From Bradyrhizobium hipponense (lineage in GTDB: Bacteria; Pseudomonadota; Alphaproteobacteria; Rhizobiales; Xanthobacteraceae), in contig NZ_VSTH01000029.1 in assembly GCF_008123965.1 (NCBI RefSeq), positions 50,352 through 114,351 on the forward strand: a DNA stretch of 64,000 nucleotides. Reading direction: 5' to 3'. Shown here in pieces: positions 9,036-16,597 of this stretch. Made by a program: the position numbers and the translations under genes. The first letter of the stretch is position 1. Every line of letters begins with the position of its first letter. Below the pieces are notes generated by a model, which was not told the DNA's origin, ran no database searches, and saw nothing but the letters and a program-made list of their open reading frames with translations.

Positions 9036-9248
9036 GTGAGCATGGGAACCGTGAAGTGGTTTAACGCGACCAAGGGCTTTGGCTTCATTCAGCCCGACGA
9101 CGGCGGCCAGGACGTGTTCGTACATATCAGCGCCGTCGAGCGCGCGGGCCTCGGCACGCTGCGCGAAGGCCAGAAGATTTCGTACGAGATCGTGGCCGAC
9201 CGCCGGTCCGGCAAGTCGGCCGCCGACAATCTCCGCTCCGCCGGCTGA
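9036..9248 (+). CDS. Cold-shock domain protein (CspA family)
   Basis: Small single-stranded nucleic-acid-binding protein, 70 residues, one cold-shock domain. It has the family start [20 protein letters not shown] with RNP1 (KGFGFI), RNP2 (VFVHIS) and the C-terminal EGQKISYEI strand. The start is GTG at 9036, chosen because GAAGGA ends 9 bases upstream. An in-frame ATG at 9042 would remove two residues. The spacer of nearly 270 bases before it leaves room for the long cold-sensing leader usual for csp genes. A clear terminator follows. Confidence 0.93.
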   Translation: MSMGTVKWFNATKGFGFIQPDDGGQDVFVHISAVERAGLGTLREGQKISYEIVADRRSGKSAADNLRSAG

Positions 9249-9296
9249 GCCGGCCTGGCCTTCGGCCCGGATCGGATCGAGCGAACAAGCCAACGG

Positions 9297-9325
9297 AAAG
9301 GCCGTGCGCAATGCACGGCCTTTTT
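9297..9325 (+). terminator. Intrinsic terminator after the csp gene
   Basis: Perfect 11-bp stem AAAGGCCGTGC / GCACGGCCTTT with a 5-base loop (9308-9312), followed by T residues to 9325. The A-run on the 5' side means it may also serve the convergent minus-strand gene ending at 9353. Confidence 0.9.
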
Positions 9326-9352
9326 CATGTCGGAACGAGCGGGGCGCTCTTG

Positions 9353-9847
9353 CTAGTTCGTTTTGGCGGCTGCGCCGCCGTTGCTGGCGTTGCTGCTCAA
9401 CGAGCCGGCCTGGTTCATCGTGTTGTTGAAGTACGCATCGCTATCGCCGAGCGTCACGCGGCGCTGGCAGATCGGCATACAGCTATAGGACTCGCGCTCG
9501 ATCCCGCGATAGACGGTGACGAGCCGGTCGCTCGGACCTTCGACCTGGATCTGGCGATCGACCAGAATCTCGCCGCCGCGGTCCAGCGCGACGAAATTGG
9601 TGGCGCCATAGCCTTTCCCGGTCACGACGATCATGCCGCCGGGCTGGAGCGTGACGTCAGCTATGAGGGGATTGCCGACCACAATGGTCGCTACTTTGCC
9701 GGGCAGCCGCACCAGCTTGGCCTGGTCGACATTGACGGCGATGGCGTCGGCGGTGGACTCGGCTTGGCCAGCGGCTGGCGACGCCAGCACTGCGGCCGCA
9801 ACCAGAAGGCAGACGCGCGCACGGCGGCGCAGCAACTCTTTACGCAT
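9353..9847 (-). CDS. Secreted CpaC N-terminal-domain-like protein (pilus/secretin N domain)
   Basis: A 164-residue exported protein with a signal peptide (LLVAAAVLASPAAGQA, cleavage near 29) and one domain resembling the T2SS/T3SS pilus N domain found at the start of CpaC secretins. The stretch VNVDQAKLVRLPGKVATIVVGNPLIADV parallels the corresponding CpaC region LPRDIKDVLVADPKIANAV, and both continue with a G-x-TN-(F/I)V motif. The secretin domain is absent. The C-terminal part has a Cys pair (SCMPIC) and a Ser/Asn/Gly-rich tail. It lies near the Tad cluster but in opposite orientation. It may be an accessory outer-membrane or periplasmic Tad component; this is inference. Confidence 0.8.
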   Translation of the reverse strand: MRKELLRRRARVCLLVAAAVLASPAAGQAESTADAIAVNVDQAKLVRLPGKVATIVVGNPLIADVTLQPGGMIVVTGKGYGATNFVALDRGGEILVDRQIQVEGPSDRLVTVYRGIERESYSCMPICQRRVTLGDSDAYFNNTMNQAGSLSSNASNGGAAAKTN

Positions 9848-10008
9848 ACACTTACTCCCGGGACGTCACAAACCGGCAGAAACGATTCGGAAAGCGGAGC
9901 CGGCGCCCGACACGGCTAGCCTGCCCTCAATTCGTGAACGTTCCGCAAACTCGCCGACTATTGTTTGAACTGACCGGCGTTTTGCGGCCTCAAGGCCGGT
10001 ATCCGGTC

Positions 10009-10836
10009 CTAGCGGCGGAACGGATAGGCGAGCTGGCCCGCAATCTCCTTCGGCATGGTCGCTTCGTCCTTGCCGTAGTCCTGCGGCAATTCACCCGCCG
10101 GCATGCGGAAGGTGCCGAACATCATGTCCCAGATCGGAAACGTTCCAGCGAAATTGGTGTCGCCGCCCACTTCGAGCGACGTGTGATGCCAGCGGTGGAA
10201 CACCGGTGTCGCCAGCAAATATTTGAACGGCCCGAAGGTCCAGTTCAGGTTGGCGTGCACGAAGGCCGAGTGGAAGGTGGTGAACGGGCCGACCCAGATC
10301 ATGACGTTTGGGGAAATGCCGGCCATCAACAATACGACGTCCACACCGATCGTGCCAAGCACGAGATTGACGGGATGGAAGCGGGCCGCCGAAATCCAGC
10401 CCAGCTCCTCCGAGGAGTGATGGATCGCGTGGTACTTCCAGAACCCGCCGCCGTGAAACAGCCGGTGCAGCCAGTACAGCATGAAATCGGCCAGGACCAC
10501 AAACAGCACGCCCTGCACCCAGAGCGGCAGCTGCGACAGCGGGCCGTGACCATTGTCGTAGAAGGCGATGAGATCGTCGGCGTCGTGGATATTGAAGACG
10601 ACGCCTGCGCCGACGATCAAGAGCCCGATCCGCATGGTGCGGGCGAACACCGGAACGAAGAACCAATAGCAGATGTCGGTGATGATTTCCCGCTTTCGCC
10701 ACCACGGCGCGCCGGGATTGCAGGCCCAGAAATGCTCGAGCACCGTGAAGACCACCGCCAGCCCGAAGGTAATGGGGATCACCTTCTCGATGGTCTCGCC
10801 GAGCATCAGGGCAACCTGCATGGGTAGGCTCGACAT
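10009..10836 (-). CDS. Sterol desaturase / fatty acid hydroxylase family protein
   Basis: Integral-membrane di-iron oxygenase family, 275 residues. The histidine clusters are HRLFH near residue 120, HAIHHSSEE near 133-141 and HRWHHTSLE near 216. They match the HX3H, HX2HH and HX2HH set that binds the two irons. Hydrophobic segments occur near residues 20-37, 53-80, 95-115 and 150-175. The substrate cannot be told; in bacteria relatives act on hopanoids, carotenoids or fatty acids. It stands alone between the pilus N-domain gene and the pilin promoter region. Confidence 0.85.
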   Translation of the reverse strand: MSSLPMQVALMLGETIEKVIPITFGLAVVFTVLEHFWACNPGAPWWRKREIITDICYWFFVPVFARTMRIGLLIVGAGVVFNIHDADDLIAFYDNGHGPLSQLPLWVQGVLFVVLADFMLYWLHRLFHGGGFWKYHAIHHSSEELGWISAARFHPVNLVLGTIGVDVVLLMAGISPNVMIWVGPFTTFHSAFVHANLNWTFGPFKYLLATPVFHRWHHTSLEVGGDTNFAGTFPIWDMMFGTFRMPAGELPQDYGKDEATMPKEIAGQLAYPFRR

Positions 10837-11102
10837 CGTCGCCTCGCTTCCGAATTCCTGGTCTCCTCTAGGCCTACTCCGCTAGATTTAAGGGAGGGTG
10901 AAGTTCGCCGCGCACCTGCAGCGCATTCCGAGCACGAGCGAATTGCAACTGCCGTCTTAAGGCGAAATTCACTCTGGCCAAAAGCACCGCGTAGACGCCG
11001 GGTTTCCCGGGCTGAATTAACTTTACCGAAAGAGCTCGGCTCTCATGGTCATCGCGTCAATAGCGCCGATGAGGCGACCCCACCCCAGATGGAGTTTAGT
11101 TC
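10837..11102. promoter_or_regulatory. Divergent promoter region between the desaturase-like gene and the Flp pilin gene
   Basis: 266 bases without a gene. Three TTAA motifs are present, at TTAAGGGAGGGTGAA, TTAAGGCGAAATTCA and TTAACTTTACCGAAA. The first two each differ by one base from the CtrA full site TTAA-N7-TTAA. GGAG at 11091-11094 is the ribosome-binding site of the pilin gene. Confidence 0.45.
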
Positions 11103-11267
11103 ATGAACAACCTGATCGCGCGTTTCGTGAAGGATGAGTCCGGCGCCACCGCCATCGAATACGGCCTGATCGCCGCCGGCATCGCGCTGGCCATCATCAC
11201 CGTCGTCAACAATCTCGGCACCACGCTGAATGCCAAGTTCACCTCGATCAGTTCGTCGCTGAAGTAA
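11103..11267 (+). CDS. Flp-type pilin (Tad pilus major subunit)
   Basis: A 54-residue prepilin that polymerises into the Tad/Flp adhesive pilus. The leader MNNLIARFVKDESG is followed by the Flp motif ATAIEYGLIAAGIALAI, with predicted CpaA cleavage between Gly14 and Ala15 and the conserved Glu-Tyr pair at mature residues 5-6. The remainder is a hydrophobic helix and a short Ser-rich C terminus (SISSSLK). GGAG lies 8 bases before the ATG. A hairpin follows at once, so the pilin is probably its own high-level transcript ahead of the assembly genes. Only one pilin gene is present here. Confidence 0.93.
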   Translation: MNNLIARFVKDESGATAIEYGLIAAGIALAIITVVNNLGTTLNAKFTSISSSLK

Positions 11268-11286
11268 GCGACCGACGCACGACGGC

Positions 11287-11316
11287 AAAAGCCCCGGGCC
11301 TCCGGGGCCTTTGTGT
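11287..11316 (+). terminator. Terminator-like hairpin after the pilin gene
   Basis: AAAAGCCCCGG and CCGGGGCCTTT form a G/C-rich stem with a single extra C on the 3' side, followed by TTTGTGTTTT. Premature or partial termination here would favour pilin over downstream cpa transcripts. Confidence 0.75.
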
Positions 11317-11337
11317 TTTCGGACACGACGAGTTCCA

Positions 11338-11484
11338 GTGGCGTTGCGCAAGTACAGAACCGATGCCGCATTTGCGGCAAGCCAGGCGGACGCGGCGCGG
11401 ACCGACGCGCCGACATATTGGGTCTGCCTTGCGCTGCTGCTTGCGACGGTCGCGCTCGCCGCGCGCATTGCCAGCCTCTGGTGA
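11338..11484 (+). CDS. Possible small single-pass membrane protein
   Basis: A GTG-initiated frame of 48 codons between the pilin gene and cpaA. It has a charged N-terminal half (RKYRTDAAFAAS) and one hydrophobic segment (YWVCLALLLATVALAARIA). The ribosome-binding site is weak and there is no recognisable family, so translation is uncertain. The rest of the 345-base pilin-cpaA gap holds only the terminator-like hairpin and an unremarkable leader for cpaA. Confidence 0.3.
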   Translation: MALRKYRTDAAFAASQADAARTDAPTYWVCLALLLATVALAARIASLW

Positions 11485-11612
11485 GAGAGTCCCCGGCGGC
11501 AAGCTTCGACCCCAAAGCTGCTGTCGCCATTGTCGGTTTGTTTAGCACTGCGGGCTAGCATTGCTGGCGACGCCCCCATCCGGCGACAAACCCAGGCCTC
11601 AAGACGCAGCCC

Positions 11613-12137
11613 ATGATCCTCGACCTTGCGCGCCTTCTGCTATTTCCGGCCCTGATGGCATTCGCCGCTGCGAGCGACCTCTTCACCATGACCATCTCGA
11701 ACCGCGTGTCGCTGGCGCTCGGTGCGGGCTTCTTCGCACTCGCCATTGCCGGCGGCATGGCGCCTTACGACATGGTGAGCCATGTCGGCGCCGGCGCGCT
11801 TGTCCTGGTCGTGGCCTTCAGCTGCTTTGCAATGGGCTGGGTCGGCGGCGGCGACGCGAAGGTCGCTGCCTCCGTCGCACTCTGGTTCGGCTTCGCGCAA
11901 TTGATGAACTTCCTGCTCTACGCCTCGCTTTTCGGCGGGGTGCTGACGCTGCTTCTGCTCCAGTTCCGGCAATGGCCGCTGCCCTACGGGCTTGCGGGCC
12001 AGGCCTGGCTCGCCCGGCTGCACGCCAAGGACAGCGGCATTCCCTACGGCATTGCGCTCGCGCTGAGCGCGCTGATGGTCTACCCGGAGACCGAATGGGT
12101 GAAAGCGATCGACCTCGCTCACCTCGCACTGCGCTGA
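11613..12137 (+). CDS. cpaA: Prepilin peptidase CpaA (A24 family)
   Basis: Inner-membrane aspartic protease that removes the Flp prepilin leader. It has 174 residues and about five or six hydrophobic helices. The two catalytic aspartates are visible: Asp22 in AASDLFTM and Asp81 in the GGGDAK motif (GxGD). It lacks the N-terminal methyltransferase domain of PilD, as expected for Tad prepilin peptidases. It stands between the pilin gene and the cpaB-tadC run. Confidence 0.93.
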   Translation: MILDLARLLLFPALMAFAAASDLFTMTISNRVSLALGAGFFALAIAGGMAPYDMVSHVGAGALVLVVAFSCFAMGWVGGGDAKVAASVALWFGFAQLMNFLLYASLFGGVLTLLLLQFRQWPLPYGLAGQAWLARLHAKDSGIPYGIALALSALMVYPETEWVKAIDLAHLALR

Positions 12138-12183
12138 ACGCACCGGGATCAACCCGGCGTCAAGGCGATTTAGATACGCCTCA

Positions 12184-12199
12184 TTAACCATGCTTTGAC
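12184..12199 (+). promoter_or_regulatory. CtrA-like box upstream of cpaB
   Basis: TTAA-CCATGCT-TTGAC matches the CtrA consensus TTAA-N7-TTAAC at all but one base. It lies 67 bases before the cpaB start. CtrA controls pilus genes in Caulobacter; the role here is inferred. Confidence 0.5.
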
Positions 12200-12265
12200 G
12201 AATAGCTGGTCAACTGCCGATTACGGCGGCGGAAGCGTCGCGGCGTTTAGTTGGAAAGTGAGCGT

Positions 12266-13069
12266 ATGAATAGGGCACGCATTGTCGTCCTGACGGTCGC
12301 CATCGGCGCCGGCGGCGTCGCCGCGTACCTGGCGAGCGGTTCGGACAATTCTGCGCCGCCTCCGGCGGCTCCGATCGCGCAGCTTCCGACCGTCGACGTG
12401 CTGGTGGCCAAGAACGACATCGGCCTCGGTCAGACCGTCAAGCCGGAAGACGTGCAATGGCAGACCTGGCCCTCAGCAACCGCCAGCGCCACTTTCATCC
12501 GCCGCAACGAGCGTCCCGAGGGCGTGACCCAGGTCACGGGCTCGATCGCGCGCGCCCCCTTCATTCAGGGTGAGCCGATCCGCGACCAGAAGCTGGTCAA
12601 AGCCGAGGGCTCCGGCTTCATGGCCGCGATCCTTCCGAGCGGAATGCGTGCCATCTCCACCGAAATCTCTCCCGAGACCGGCGCCGGCGGCTTCATCCTG
12701 CCCAACGATCGCGTCGACGTGCTCCTGACCCGACGCCTCAAGAATCCGGACCAGAGCTCCGGTGCCCCTGACATCGTCTCGTCCGAGATCATCCTGGTCA
12801 ATATCCGCGTGCTGGCCATCGACCAGGCGCCGAAGGAGAAGGACGGTCAGAACTCGGTGGTCGGCAAGACCGTTACCCTCGAGCTCAATCCCCAGCAGAC
12901 CTCGACCCTTTCCGCCGCCCGCCAGAGCGGCTCACTGTCACTGGCGTTGCGCAGCATTGCCGACGTCAAGATGAGCGACAACACGCTGGACGAAACGCAA
13001 AAGCCACGCGGAGACGGCATCTCGGTCATTCGCTACGGCGTCCTAAGCCAGGCGGCGAAGGCACGATGA
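12266..13069 (+). CDS. cpaB: Flp pilus assembly protein CpaB (RcpC)
   Basis: Periplasmic, membrane-anchored Tad subunit of 267 residues. The N-terminal signal anchor (RIVVLTVAIGAGGVAAYLASG) is followed by the SAF domain starting VDVLVAKNDIGLGQTVKPEDVQWQTWP near residues 49-75. The RcpC domain follows, with GMRAISTEISPETGAGGFILPNDRVDVLLTR near residue 130. ATG 12266 was chosen because it directly precedes the signal anchor and follows a GGAAAG sequence. A TTG at 12251 in the same frame is less likely. The last bases overlap the cpaC start. Confidence 0.93.
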   Translation: MNRARIVVLTVAIGAGGVAAYLASGSDNSAPPPAAPIAQLPTVDVLVAKNDIGLGQTVKPEDVQWQTWPSATASATFIRRNERPEGVTQVTGSIARAPFIQGEPIRDQKLVKAEGSGFMAAILPSGMRAISTEISPETGAGGFILPNDRVDVLLTRRLKNPDQSSGAPDIVSSEIILVNIRVLAIDQAPKEKDGQNSVVGKTVTLELNPQQTSTLSAARQSGSLSLALRSIADVKMSDNTLDETQKPRGDGISVIRYGVLSQAAKAR

Positions 13070-14556
13070 GGGCAGTCGATATGAAATGTGGGGCAAAATC
13101 GTCGACGATGCGAACCTCCGTGGTCCGCGGTCTGTCGTTTTCGGCCGCTCTCGCGCTGACTCTCAATCCGGCGCTGGTGCCGGTCATCGCCGCCGACTAC
13201 CGTCCCGTGGCCCCGGTCGCAGCCGACGGCCAGATGAACGCGCGCTTCCTCTCGCTCGGCATCGGCAAGTCGATCGTGATCGACCTGCCGCGTGACATCA
13301 AGGACGTGCTCGTCGCCGATCCCAAGATCGCCAATGCAGTGGTCCGCTCGGCGCAGCGCGCCTACATCATCGGCGCGTCGGTCGGCCAGACCAACATCGT
13401 GTTCTTCGATTCCGCCGGCCAGCAGATCGCGGCCTATGATATCGCGGTCAAGCGCGATCTCAACGGCGCGCGGGCCGCGCTGAAGCAGATCCTGCCCAAT
13501 TCCGACATCCAGATCGACGGCCTCGGCGACGGCGTCGTCCTGACCGGCTCGGCGGTAAATCCGCTGGAAGCGCAGCAGGCCAACGATCTCGCCGCGCGGC
13601 TCGCGGGCGGCGCCGACAAGGTGGTGAACTCGATCGTGGTCCGCGGCCGTGACCAGGTCATGCTGAAGGTGACGGTCGCCGAAGTCGCCCGCAGCATCAT
13701 CAAGCAACTCGGCATCGACCTCTCCGCGAACCTCAACTACGGCACGTCGGTGGTGAGCTTCACCAACGCCAACCCGTTTACAGCCCTTGGCAAGAATCTC
13801 GTCGACGGCAACAATCTGACCACGAAATTCGGCGCGACCCCGTCAGTGCAGGCGACGCTCCGGGCAATGGAATCCGCCGGTGTGATCCGCACGCTGGCCG
13901 AGCCGAACCTGACCGCGATCTCCGGCGAGTCGGCGACCTTCATCGCCGGCGGTGAATTCCCGGTCCCGGCAGGCTATGCCTGCGATCCCACCACGCATGT
14001 CTGTACCACCCAGATCAGCTTCAAGAAGTTCGGCATTTCGCTCAACTTCACCCCCGTGGTGCTGAGCGAAGGCAAGATCAGCCTGCGGGTGATGACGGAA
14101 GTGTCCGAATTGTCCAACGAAAATGCGATTACGCTGTCGCAGGCCGTGACATCGAGCTCGGTGAACTCGCTGACCGTGCCCTCGATCAAGACCCGCCGCG
14201 CGGAGACCTCGCTGGAGATTCCGTCCGGCGGCGCGATGGCGATGGCCGGGCTGATCCAGGAGCAGACCAAGCAGGCAGTCAGCGGATTGCCGGGCCTGAC
14301 GCAGCTTCCGGTCCTCGGCGCGCTGTTCCGCAGCCGCGACTTCGTCAACAACGCGACCGAACTGGTCGTCATCGTCACGCCCTACATCGTACGAGCGGTG
14401 GCGCAGAAGGATCTATCGCGTCCGGATGACGGCTTTGCAGCGCCCGCGGATCCGCAGGCCGATCTGCTCGGCAACATCAACCGCCTCTACGGCGTGCCTG
14501 GCCGGACCGAACCGGGCCGGAATTACCGCGGCACCTACGGCTTCATCACCGATTGA
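13066..14556 (+). CDS. cpaC: Tad pilus outer-membrane secretin CpaC (RcpA)
   Basis: Forms the outer-membrane channel for the Flp pilus. It has 496 residues with an N-terminal signal ending near VIAADY. A pilus N domain follows (LGIGKSIVIDLPRDIKDVLVADPKIANA, about residues 62-90), then a BON-like segment (GDGVVLTGSAVNPLEAQQANDLAARLAGG) and the secretin core (RTLAEPNLTAISGESATFIAGGEFPVP). The signature GLPGLTQLPVLGALFRSRDF-x-ELVVIVTP lies near residue 405. It overlaps cpaB by the four bases ATGA. The annotated N terminus has a second Met (residue 6) and a third (15) that could also be the start. Confidence 0.94.
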   Translation: MRAVDMKCGAKSSTMRTSVVRGLSFSAALALTLNPALVPVIAADYRPVAPVAADGQMNARFLSLGIGKSIVIDLPRDIKDVLVADPKIANAVVRSAQRAYIIGASVGQTNIVFFDSAGQQIAAYDIAVKRDLNGARAALKQILPNSDIQIDGLGDGVVLTGSAVNPLEAQQANDLAARLAGGADKVVNSIVVRGRDQVMLKVTVAEVARSIIKQLGIDLSANLNYGTSVVSFTNANPFTALGKNLVDGNNLTTKFGATPSVQATLRAMESAGVIRTLAEPNLTAISGESATFIAGGEFPVPAGYACDPTTHVCTTQISFKKFGISLNFTPVVLSEGKISLRVMTEVSELSNENAITLSQAVTSSSVNSLTVPSIKTRRAETSLEIPSGGAMAMAGLIQEQTKQAVSGLPGLTQLPVLGALFRSRDFVNNATELVVIVTPYIVRAVAQKDLSRPDDGFAAPADPQADLLGNINRLYGVPGRTEPGRNYRGTYGFITD

Positions 14557-14576
14557 GGCGGAACGGGGACTTCGTT

Positions 14577-15311
14577 ATGACCACAAGACCACCCCAGATT
14601 CGCAAACGCGCCATCGGCTTCGGTGGCGCGCTCGTCGGTATCGCTCTCGCGCTCGGCGGCTGCCAGCATGACGAGGTCGCCACCGCCTCCATTCCCGACG
14701 ACTACAAGCAGCGCCACCCGATCGCGATCGAGGAGCAGAACCGCTCGATCGTCGTCTTCGTCGGCCACGCCCGCGGCGGGCTGACTGCCGCCCAGCGCGC
14801 CGACGTCATGGGCGTGGCGTCGACCTGGCTGCACGAAGGTACCGGCGCCATCCATATCGACGTACCGTCCGGCACGCCCAACGCGCGTCCGGTGGCGGAG
14901 ACGATGCGTGAGATCCAGGCGATGCTGGCAGCGGCAGGCGTTCCTCCGCGCGGCATCACGGTTCGCCCATATCAGCCGGAAGACAAGCGCTTCCTCCCGC
15001 CGATCCGGCTCACCTATTCCAGGATCGCCGCGGTCGCTGGCCCCTGCGGGCTGTGGCCGGAGGACATCGGTCCCTCGATGAAGAACAAGAGCTGGTTCGA
15101 GAACAAGCAATATTACAATTTCGGCTGCGCCTATCAGCGCAATCTCGCGGCGATGGTCGACAATCCGTCGGACCTCGAGCAGCCGCGGCCTGAGACACCT
15201 TCCTACGCGCCACGGCGCAACGCCGCCTTCGAGAAGTATCGCAAGGGGGCGCCGACAGCGGTGTCCTATCCCGAGGCCGACAAGGCCAAACTCAGCGACA
15301 CCGGCAAATGA
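14577..15311 (+). CDS. cpaD: Tad pilus lipoprotein CpaD
   Basis: Outer-membrane lipoprotein of 244 residues that assists the CpaC secretin. It has an N-terminal signal with a lipobox (LALGGCQHDE, Cys near residue 29), then the CpaD domain with RHPIAIEEQNRSIVVFVG, GLTAAQRADVM and the conserved FGCAYQRNLAAMVDNPSDLEQPR near the C terminus. The ATG at 14577 is preceded by GGAACGGGGA; a TTG at 14553 is possible but leaves a long n-region. It overlaps cpaE by four bases. Confidence 0.93.
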   Translation: MTTRPPQIRKRAIGFGGALVGIALALGGCQHDEVATASIPDDYKQRHPIAIEEQNRSIVVFVGHARGGLTAAQRADVMGVASTWLHEGTGAIHIDVPSGTPNARPVAETMREIQAMLAAAGVPPRGITVRPYQPEDKRFLPPIRLTYSRIAAVAGPCGLWPEDIGPSMKNKSWFENKQYYNFGCAYQRNLAAMVDNPSDLEQPRPETPSYAPRRNAAFEKYRKGAPTAVSYPEADKAKLSDTGK

Positions 15312-16576
15312 TCAGCTACGCTCGCCAGACTCAAGAAGAGCAGCCGGAAACCCCGTCTCCGCCGGCCGAGGAGCACATCGCGCCCGCGCCGCGCGTCTCG
15401 GTCCAGGCGTTCTGCGAAACCGTGGAGACCGCTGCCGCCGTGCAGTCGGCCGGCGAGGATCGCCGTCTCGGCAAGGCCCATTTGAAGATCCAGATGGGCG
15501 GCATGGCGGCCGCGATCGAGGCCTATCGCTCGGCGCCCACGCCGAACGTGATCGTGCTCGAGAGCGACGGACGCAACGACCTCCTGACGGGCCTCGACCA
15601 CCTCGCCACCGTCTGCGACGCCGGTACCCGCGTGGTCGTGATCGGCCGCATCAACGACGTCACGCTCTACCGCGAGCTGGTTCGCCGCGGCGTCAGCGAC
15701 TACGTGCTCGGTCCGGTCGGCGCCATCGATGTCGTGCGCTCGATCTGCAACCTGTTCTCCGCGCCGGAAGCCAAGGCGGTCGGACGCATCATTGCCGTCG
15801 TCGGCGCCAAGGGCGGCGTCGGTTCCTCTACTGTGTCCCACAACGTCGCCTGGGCAATCGCGCGCGACCTTGCTATGGACGCGGTGGTCGCCGATCTCGA
15901 CCTCGCCTTCGGCACCGCCGGGCTCGACTACAACCAGGATCCGCCGCAAGGCATAGCGGACGCCGTGTTCTCGCCTGACCGCGTCGATACCGCCTTCATC
16001 GACCGCCTGCTGTCGAAGTGCACGGACCACCTCAGCCTCCTGGCGGCGCCGGCGACGCTCGACCGGGTCTATGATTTCGGCACCGACGCCTTCGACTCCG
16101 TGTTCGACACGCTGCGTTCGACCATGCCCTGCATCGTGCTCGACATTCCCCACCAGTGGTCCGGCTGGACCAAGCGCGCCCTGATCGGGGCGGACGATAT
16201 CCTGATCGTGGCGGCGCCTGATCTGGCCAACCTGCGCAACACCAAGAACCTGTTCGATCTGCTGAAGGCCGCACGCCCCAACGACCGGCCGCCGCTCTAC
16301 TGCCTGAATCAGGTCGGTGTGCCGAAACGGCCCGAGATCGCCGCCGCCGAGTTTGCCAAGGCGATCGAGAGCCAGCCGGTCGTCTCGATCCCGTTCGAGC
16401 CGCAGATCTTCGGTTCGGCGGCCAATAACGGTCAGATGATCGCGGAGATCTCGGCCAACCACAAATCGATCGAGATGTTCCTTCAGATCGCCCAGCGCCT
16501 AACCGGCCGCAGCGAGACCAAAAAGCAAAAATCGTCCTTCCTTTCACCCCTGATTGAGAAGTTGCGGGGAAAATAA
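15308..16576 (+). CDS. cpaE: Tad pilus localisation ATPase CpaE (TadZ)
   Basis: MinD/ParA-like protein of 422 residues that positions the Tad machine, at the poles in Caulobacter. The N-terminal 140 residues resemble a receiver-like domain (NVIVLESDGRNDLLTGLDHLA...VVVIGRINDVTLYRELVRRGVSDYVLGP). The ATPase domain begins with a deviant Walker A (AKGGVGSSTVSHN) near residue 170 and continues with VVADLDLAFGTAGLDYNQDP. The canonical second Thr/Ser pattern is conserved, but the receiver-like domain shows no clear phospho-acceptor triad. It overlaps cpaD by ATGA. Confidence 0.94.
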   Translation: MISYARQTQEEQPETPSPPAEEHIAPAPRVSVQAFCETVETAAAVQSAGEDRRLGKAHLKIQMGGMAAAIEAYRSAPTPNVIVLESDGRNDLLTGLDHLATVCDAGTRVVVIGRINDVTLYRELVRRGVSDYVLGPVGAIDVVRSICNLFSAPEAKAVGRIIAVVGAKGGVGSSTVSHNVAWAIARDLAMDAVVADLDLAFGTAGLDYNQDPPQGIADAVFSPDRVDTAFIDRLLSKCTDHLSLLAAPATLDRVYDFGTDAFDSVFDTLRSTMPCIVLDIPHQWSGWTKRALIGADDILIVAAPDLANLRNTKNLFDLLKAARPNDRPPLYCLNQVGVPKRPEIAAAEFAKAIESQPVVSIPFEPQIFGSAANNGQMIAEISANHKSIEMFLQIAQRLTGRSETKKQKSSFLSPLIEKLRGK

Positions 16577-16597
16577 GCCGCCGCATGGAGTTGTTAA

